From: an uncultured Lachnoclostridium sp.
GTDB lineage: Bacteria; Bacillota; Clostridia; Lachnospirales; Lachnospiraceae
Assembly (NCBI GenBank): GCA_948330435.1
Contig: CAOJBY010000037.1
Coordinates: forward strand, 1 to 27,740
Direction: 5' to 3'
DNA length: 27,740 nt
Below the pieces are notes generated by a model. The model saw nothing but the letters and a program-made list of their open reading frames with translations, had not been told where the DNA came from and searched no databases. This document shows, piece by piece, positions 23,000-27,740 of this stretch; the stretch's first letter is position 1, and every line of letters begins with the position of its first letter. A program made the translations under genes and the position numbers.

Positions 23000-23039
23000 A
23001 AGGGCATCTCCCAAGCCCAAAGGCTCAGGAAATACCCTT
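23000..23039 (-). terminator. Terminator after livF
   Basis: On the - strand AAGGGTATTTCC and GGAGATGCCCTT pair over 12 positions (with G-U pairs) around an inner AGCC/GGCT stem, then TTGTTTG. The U-tract is weak. The 174-bp gap from 22927 to 23100 holds little else that I can name. Confidence 0.6.
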
Positions 23040-23100
23040 TCTCATTTCAGCTTCACAGCAGTATTCTCACCGAAAGATAAGTTACATTGTCTTTGAAACC

Positions 23101-23811
23101 TTACTCGCCCAAGTAAGCTTTCTTTACCGAATCATCGTTCAGCAGCTCCTGCGCCTTGCCGTCCAGCACAATCCTGCCGGTCTCCAGTACATAGGCACGA
23201 TCTGCAATGGAGAGTGCTTTTTTTGCGTTCTGTTCCACCAGAAGCACGGTGGTTCCGCCCTCGCTTACCTCCCGGATAATATCAAATATCTCATTGACAA
23301 AGATGGGAGACAATCCCATGGAAGGCTCATCCATCAGAATAATCCGGGGACGGGACATCAGTGCCCGGCCCATGGCCAGCATCTGCTGCTCTCCTCCCGA
23401 GAGGGTCCCCGCCATCTGGTTCTTTCTCTCCTCCAGCCGGGGAAAACGCTTATAGACACGAATCAGGCTTTCCTCCACCTCTTCCTTGTCCTTGCGGGTA
23501 AAGGCACCCATCTTCAGATTCTCCAGCACGGTTAACTGAGCAAATACTCTTCGTCCCTCCGGCACATGAGCCATTCCCATGGACACGATCTTATGGGCGG
23601 GAGTTGCTGTGATATCCTGTCCCTCAAAAAATATCTGCCCTTTCTTGGGAGCTATCAGTCCCGTGATACTGTGGAGAATCGTTGTCTTTCCGGCTCCGTT
23701 TGCACCAATGAGAGCAATGACCTCGCCCTCATTTACCTGAAAGGATACGCCCTTAATGGCCTGAATCATCCCATAAAAAACTTCTACATCCTTGATTTCC
23801 AGCATTGCCAT
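23101..23811 (-). CDS. livF: Branched-chain amino-acid ABC transporter ATPase LivF
   Basis: LivF is one of two cytoplasmic ATPases powering the LivHM permease. The protein has 236 residues. Walker A is GANGAGKT (about 36-43), the signature LSGGEQQMLAMGRAL, and Walker B IILMDEPSMGLSP, all family-typical, ending in AYLGE. I prefer the ATG at 23811, 7 bases past the AGGAGG site; the ATG at 23817 is too near. Its 29-bp leader carries the recurrent GGAACTGGAATAGGAGG word. It is the last gene of livJ-H-M-G-F. Confidence 0.97.
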   Translation of the reverse strand: MAMLEIKDVEVFYGMIQAIKGVSFQVNEGEVIALIGANGAGKTTILHSITGLIAPKKGQIFFEGQDITATPAHKIVSMGMAHVPEGRRVFAQLTVLENLKMGAFTRKDKEEVEESLIRVYKRFPRLEERKNQMAGTLSGGEQQMLAMGRALMSRPRIILMDEPSMGLSPIFVNEIFDIIREVSEGGTTVLLVEQNAKKALSIADRAYVLETGRIVLDGKAQELLNDDSVKKAYLGE

Positions 23812-23818
23812 ACTCATT

Positions 23819-23836
23819 CCTCCTATTCCAGTTCCG
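23819..23836 (-). repeat. Recurrent translation-leader motif, copy before livF
   Basis: On the - strand CGGAACTGGAATAGGAGG, between livG and livF; identical over 17 bases or more to the copies before uppS and the kinase-DegV gene. Confidence 0.75.
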
Positions 23837-23846
23837 TACTATCTGA

Positions 23847-24605
23847 TTATTCTCCCAGATACGCCGTAATGACTTTCGGGTCATTCAGCACCTCGCTGGT
23901 CTCCCCCTCCGTCAGGATCTGGCCGAAGTTCAGCACGGTCAGCTTCTCGCAGATTCCGGATACCAGCTTCATATCATGCTCAATGAGAAGAATGGTCATA
24001 TGGAATTCATCCCGCACAAAGCGGATGGTGTTCATCAGTTCCTGAGTCTCCTGGGGATTCATGCCGGCAGCCGGCTCATCTAAGAGCAGCAGCTTCGGCT
24101 CCGTAGCCAGGGCTCTTGCAATCTCCAGCTTTCTCTGCTTCCCGTAAGGCAGGTTGGACGCCTTGTAAGCGTCTTCCTCATCCAGATCAAAGACTTTCAG
24201 AAGCTCCATGGCTCTCTCGTCCATCTCCTTTTCCACCTTATAGTACTTAGGCAGACGCAAAATGCCCGTCAGGGTTGAATAACTATGATGGTTGTGAAGC
24301 CCCACCTTAACATTGTCAAGAACCGTCAGTTCATTAAAGAGACGGATATTCTGGAATGTTCTTGCGATTCCATGCTGGTTAATCTCGATGGTCTTCTTTC
24401 CCGTAATGTTCTCCCCGTCCAGCAGAATATAGCCGTCTGTGGGCTTATAGACACCTGTCAAAAGGTTAAATACCGTAGTCTTTCCGGCTCCGTTGGGTCC
24501 GATGAGACCGTAAAGCTCTCCCGGCTCAATGGTCATGTGAAAATCATCCACCGCACGTAAGCCCCCGAAAGAGATTCCCAATTCTTTTACTTCCAGCAAT
24601 GCCAT
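23847..24605 (-). CDS. livG: Branched-chain amino-acid ABC transporter ATPase LivG
   Basis: LivG is the second ATPase of the transporter. The 252-residue protein has Walker A GPNGAGKT (about 36-43), the LivG-type signature LPYGKQRKLEIARAL and Walker B LLLLDEPAAGMNP, followed by IEHDM with the switch His. AAGGAGGAG lies before the ATG. It follows livM by 3 bases. Confidence 0.98.
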   Translation of the reverse strand: MALLEVKELGISFGGLRAVDDFHMTIEPGELYGLIGPNGAGKTTVFNLLTGVYKPTDGYILLDGENITGKKTIEINQHGIARTFQNIRLFNELTVLDNVKVGLHNHHSYSTLTGILRLPKYYKVEKEMDERAMELLKVFDLDEEDAYKASNLPYGKQRKLEIARALATEPKLLLLDEPAAGMNPQETQELMNTIRFVRDEFHMTILLIEHDMKLVSGICEKLTVLNFGQILTEGETSEVLNDPKVITAYLGE

Positions 24606-24608
24606 AAC

Positions 24609-25682
24609 TTACTCCTCCTTTTCCTGGTTCTTCTGTCCAAGAAGCTTCTTTAAGGAATAACGCTCCCGGAAAGCCTGCCCTCCCGGACTGGAGGTAAAGA
24701 TCATGGTTGCAATCAGTACAACAGCGTACATCAACATACGGTAGTCATTGAGACTCCGAAGAAGCTCCGGCAGCAGCGTCAGTACCACAGCGGCAATGAT
24801 GGAACCCCGGATATTACCGATTCCGCCCAGCACCACAAATACAAGAATCATAATGGACATATTATAGCCAAAGTTCTTGGGCTGAGCCGCCAGGGTAGAA
24901 AGATTGTGGGCATAAAGCACACCAGCCCCCCCTGCCAGGGATGCGGAAACCGTAAAGGCCAGAAGCTTATATTTTGTAATGTGGATTCCCACAGACTCCG
25001 CTGCAATCCGGTTGTCACGAATAGCCATAATCGCCCGGCCCGTGCGGGAATTCACCATATTAATCACAATAAAGAGCGTAATCAGAATCAAAAGAATGCC
25101 AATGAGAAAAGAGGAATCATGGGGCGTTCCCGTAATTCCCTGAGGGCCGTTAATCAACACCTCCCCGTCTGGCTCCATATTCATGGAAAATGCGTCCTTA
25201 AAGGAAATATGGAAACCCTTGCTGTCATGTCCCAAGAAAATAACATTGATGACATTTTTAATAATCTCTCCGAACGCCAGGGTCACAATGGCCAGGTAAT
25301 CTCCCCGCAGACGAAGAACCGGAATTCCAATCACAAAGCCAAACAGAGCCGCCACCGCTGCTCCAATCAAAATGGCCAGGAAAAACCTCAGTCCGCCAAA
25401 GGTGATTGTATCCTTTACATAATTGGAAAAAAACGCACTGGCAAAAGCCCCCACACACATAAATCCTGCATGTCCCAGACTTAGCTCCCCGGAGATTCCC
25501 ACTACAAGGTTTAAGGATACCGCCAGAATCACATAGGTGCACAAGGGTACGAGAAGTCCCTGAAGCAAGCTAGAAACCATCCCGGCTTTTGTTAAAATCT
25601 CCATCACCACATAGGCAAGAATCACCATGCCGTATGTAATCAGATTACTCTTTGTATTCTTACTCAATGCTTTCACTTTCAT
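24609..25682 (-). CDS. livM: Branched-chain amino-acid ABC permease LivM
   Basis: LivM is a permease subunit of 357 residues with about ten hydrophobic segments. The family motif GISGELSLGHAGFMCVGAFAS is clear, as are GIPVLRLRGDYLAIVTLAFGEI (the ATPase-coupling loop) and the later MVLGGIG-type segment LVFVVLGGIGNIRGS. I chose the ATG at 25682, with AGGTGG 4-5 bases before it; a GTG at 25691 touches the livH stop. Operon gene three. Confidence 0.97.
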   Translation of the reverse strand: MKVKALSKNTKSNLITYGMVILAYVVMEILTKAGMVSSLLQGLLVPLCTYVILAVSLNLVVGISGELSLGHAGFMCVGAFASAFFSNYVKDTITFGGLRFFLAILIGAAVAALFGFVIGIPVLRLRGDYLAIVTLAFGEIIKNVINVIFLGHDSKGFHISFKDAFSMNMEPDGEVLINGPQGITGTPHDSSFLIGILLILITLFIVINMVNSRTGRAIMAIRDNRIAAESVGIHITKYKLLAFTVSASLAGGAGVLYAHNLSTLAAQPKNFGYNMSIMILVFVVLGGIGNIRGSIIAAVVLTLLPELLRSLNDYRMLMYAVVLIATMIFTSSPGGQAFRERYSLKKLLGQKNQEKEE

Positions 25683-25691
25683 CTGTCCCAC

Positions 25692-26576
25692 CTACACTTT
25701 CTCCTGAATCTGCTTACCCAAAAGACCCGTAGGCTTCACCAGCAATACGATAATCAGAACGGCAAATACGATAGCGTCCGCAAGCTGGGAAGATATATAT
25801 GCCTTTCCCAGGATCTCAATCACGCCCAGGAGGATTCCGCCGATAAAAGCTCCCGGTATGGAACCGATTCCGCCAAATACGGCTGCAACAAAGGCCTTGA
25901 TTCCGGGCATTGCTCCCGTGTAAGGAGTCAGTGCCGGATAGGAAGAGCACAGAAGCACTCCCGCAATGGCCGCCAGGGCGGAACCAATGGCAAAGGTCAG
26001 TGCAATGGTTGCATTTACATTCACGCCCATAAGCTGGGCTGCTCCGCTGTCCTCGGACACCGCCAGCATGGCACGGCCGGACTTGGAGTATTTAATAAAG
26101 GAAGTCAGCACAACCATAATCACAATGCAGGCGAGAATCGTAACCATTGTCTCACCGGAAATAATGACTGCACCGTCCGCCAGAGAAAGAGGTTCTATTG
26201 CTACGACCGATGTAAAGGACTTTGTGTTGGAGCCATAGATAAGAAGAGCCACATTCTGGAGAAAATAGCTCACTCCAATGGCCGTAATCAGCACGGCCAG
26301 CTTGGACGCTCCCCTTAAGGGCTTATAGGCAATTCGCTCAATCAACATTCCCAGCACGGTACAGACCACTACGGAAATCAACACGCCAATCACAGGTGGC
26401 AACCCCATACCGCTTACTGCCGTAAATGTCACAAAGCCGCCGATCATAATGACATCACCGTGGGCAAAATTCAGCATCTTCGCAATTCCGTATACCATGG
26501 TATAGCCCAGGGCGATAATCGCATACACGCTGCCCAGACTGATTCCGTTTACCAGGTAGGATATAAATCCCATCAT
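25692..26576 (-). CDS. livH: Branched-chain amino-acid ABC permease LivH
   Basis: LivH is the partner permease, 294 residues with about eight hydrophobic segments. It starts MMGFISYLVNGISLGSVYAI and has the typical GYTMVYGIAKMLNFAHGDVIM, RPLRGASKLAVL-like and AAVFGGIGSIPGAFIGG motifs. The ATG at 26576 follows GAGGTG by 6 bases; the frame extends to 26708 but would cross the promoter and terminator. It has its own promoter besides read-through from livJ. Confidence 0.97.
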   Translation of the reverse strand: MMGFISYLVNGISLGSVYAIIALGYTMVYGIAKMLNFAHGDVIMIGGFVTFTAVSGMGLPPVIGVLISVVVCTVLGMLIERIAYKPLRGASKLAVLITAIGVSYFLQNVALLIYGSNTKSFTSVVAIEPLSLADGAVIISGETMVTILACIVIMVVLTSFIKYSKSGRAMLAVSEDSGAAQLMGVNVNATIALTFAIGSALAAIAGVLLCSSYPALTPYTGAMPGIKAFVAAVFGGIGSIPGAFIGGILLGVIEILGKAYISSQLADAIVFAVLIIVLLVKPTGLLGKQIQEKV

Positions 26577-26622
26577 ACATAACACCTCTTTATTCTTTAA
26601 AGTTCTACACAATTTGCATTGT

Positions 26623-26651
26623 ATTATAGCATAGATACCAGACATACACAA
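26623..26651 (-). promoter_or_regulatory. Internal promoter of livHMGF
   Basis: On the - strand TTGTGT (26646-26651), 17 bases, then TATAAT (26623-26628) with TG one base upstream (extended -10). It lies just past the livJ terminator. Confidence 0.65.
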
Positions 26652-26663
26652 GTGGAAAAAAGG

Positions 26664-26693
26664 AAAAACAGAGGAACCCCGCGGGCCCCTCTG
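26664..26693 (-). terminator. Terminator between livJ and livH
   Basis: On the - strand CAGAGG pairs with CCTCTG, enclosing a CCCGCGGG palindrome, followed by TTTTTCC and a second T-run. It would reduce permease transcript relative to binding-protein transcript. Confidence 0.8.
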
Positions 26694-26726
26694 TCCAAAA
26701 CTTTCCAATGTTTTCTGCTTTACTTC

Positions 26727-27740
26727 TTACAGTGCAACACCCTCGCCGCCCTTGATCTGTACGATCAGTGGAGCTTTGTTGGGCTCACCGCTTGCTTCCC
26801 AGCTGATTCCCTTGCCGGTGATACCGTCAAAGGTAATAGAAGTCATAGCGGTCTTCAGAGCATCACAGATTGCGGATGCATCCATATCAGCCGTTACTCC
26901 AGCCTCTTCCGCAGCTGCCTTTACTACGTATACGCAGTCATAAGCATCTGCTGCAAACTGGTTGGGAACCTCGCTGTACTTCTCCTGATACTTGGTTACA
27001 AAACTCTTAACCAGTTCATCATCGGAATTTGCAACGAAAGGAGCCATGTACATCAGGTCTTCTGCCAGAGATGCGTCAAAGTTCTCTACGGACAGGATTC
27101 CGTCCATTCCGTCTACGCCGAAGAACAGAGGAGCATAGCTCTGCTTGCTGCACTCCGCCAGTACCAGAGATGCCTCTGTGTAGTAGAAAGGCATATACAG
27201 AAGCTCTGCACCTGCATTCTTTGCACCCTGAACTGCGGTGGAGAAGTCAGTCTTATTGTCAGCGGTAAATGCCGCATCGGATACGATCTCAATGTTCTGG
27301 TTGGCTGCTTCCGCACGGAATGCCTCGTAGATACCTACGGAGTAGGGATCGGAACTGTCATAGATAACAGCAACCTTAGTTGCCAGGCCGTTCTCGCCAA
27401 TATACTTTGCAGACTCAAGACCCTGGTTGGGATCTGAGAAGCACATACGGAACGCATTGTCATACTGTACGCACTTTACAGCGGTTCCGGAGGGTGTAAG
27501 CTGGAACATATTGTCATTATAGCTCTGCTCCGCAACTGCAATACAGGGATTGGAGGTTACGCTTCCGATCAGTACCTGCATACCCCAGTCTTTCAAAGTA
27601 TTGTATGCGTTTACAGACTTCTCCGGGTCATGCTCGTCATCCTGGAAGTTCAGCTCAATCTGAACGCCATTGATGCCGCCTGCTGCGTTGATCTCCTCAA
27701 CAGCAATCTCCATACCTCTCTGTACGGCAATACCGTAAGC
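26727..27740 (-). CDS. livJ: Branched-chain amino-acid ABC transporter binding protein, 5' end outside window
   Basis: This is the extracytoplasmic ligand-binding lipoprotein of the Liv transporter, type I periplasmic-binding fold. The gene runs off the window: the frame is open through the last base (27740), so the lipoprotein signal and first part are missing. Seen are YGIAVQRGMEIAVEEINAAGG, the LIGSVTSNPCIAVAE hinge, LTPSGTAVKC, AVIYDSSDPYSVGIYEAF and the NQFAADAYDCVYVV end segment. The next gene, livH, is reached through a terminator. The substrate is most likely leucine, isoleucine or valine, though this family also takes other amino acids and amides. Confidence 0.96.
   Translation of the reverse strand, partial: AYGIAVQRGMEIAVEEINAAGGINGVQIELNFQDDEHDPEKSVNAYNTLKDWGMQVLIGSVTSNPCIAVAEQSYNDNMFQLTPSGTAVKCVQYDNAFRMCFSDPNQGLESAKYIGENGLATKVAVIYDSSDPYSVGIYEAFRAEAANQNIEIVSDAAFTADNKTDFSTAVQGAKNAGAELLYMPFYYTEASLVLAECSKQSYAPLFFGVDGMDGILSVENFDASLAEDLMYMAPFVANSDDELVKSFVTKYQEKYSEVPNQFAADAYDCVYVVKAAAEEAGVTADMDASAICDALKTAMTSITFDGITGKGISWEASGEPNKAPLIVQIKGGEGVAL

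Overview
The window reads as chromosomal DNA of an anaerobic, moderately low-GC Firmicute of class Clostridia, most likely a Lachnospiraceae relative. This rests on the uppS-cdsA-dxr-rseP and pyrH-frr gene order, strong AGGAGG-type ribosome binding sites, a glycine riboswitch with an intrinsic-terminator platform, a ferredoxin-tailed aldo/keto reductase, and large hybrid kinases of the gut-clostridial type. Only two genes lie on the + strand (a MerR regulator and a HAD phosphatase); everything else is on the - strand. No rRNA, tRNA, CRISPR array or transposase was seen.

Layout by region. 1-2989: ychF, then an OmpR-type response regulator and its histidine kinase, with overlapping genes. 3065-4073: an AT-rich ~1 kb cassette holding a strong promoter, a ~240 nt array of hairpins ending in an intrinsic terminator, and then a 215-residue protein that resembles PBECR4-type nuclease domains; a 12-bp direct repeat borders it. 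4144-6150: an aldo/keto reductase divergent from a MerR regulator, with a 19-bp-spacer MerR-type promoter between them and a 232-bp imperfect inverted repeat in the merR leader. 6247-11845: housekeeping block rseP, dxr, cdsA, uppS, frr, pyrH (isoprenoid, phospholipid and cell-wall lipid carrier synthesis, ribosome recycling, UMP kinase), with 51-bp tandem repeats before dxr and a palindrome-rich gap before uppS. 12022-14483: a HAD phosphatase and an AGCS amino-acid:cation symporter controlled by a glycine riboswitch.

14532-20430: a three-gene signalling operon made of a stand-alone receiver, an 880-residue kinase/pseudo-receiver/receiver/HPt protein with a repetitive charged linker, and an 897-residue kinase/receiver protein whose C-terminus is a complete DegV (fatty-acid-binding) domain. 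All parts of a phosphorelay are present, but no DNA-binding output is. 20419-22926: a small-gene cluster with a DUF2589 protein, a small companion, two unrecognised proteins and a C-terminally truncated GH25 lysozyme. 23000-27740: a branched-chain amino-acid ABC transporter (livF, livG, livM, livH and a livJ-type binding protein cut by the window end), with an internal terminator and a second promoter.

The best candidates for undescribed biology are the hairpin-RNA/terminator/PBECR4-like cassette, the kinase-receiver-DegV fusion with its operon, and the DUF2589-lysozyme cluster.
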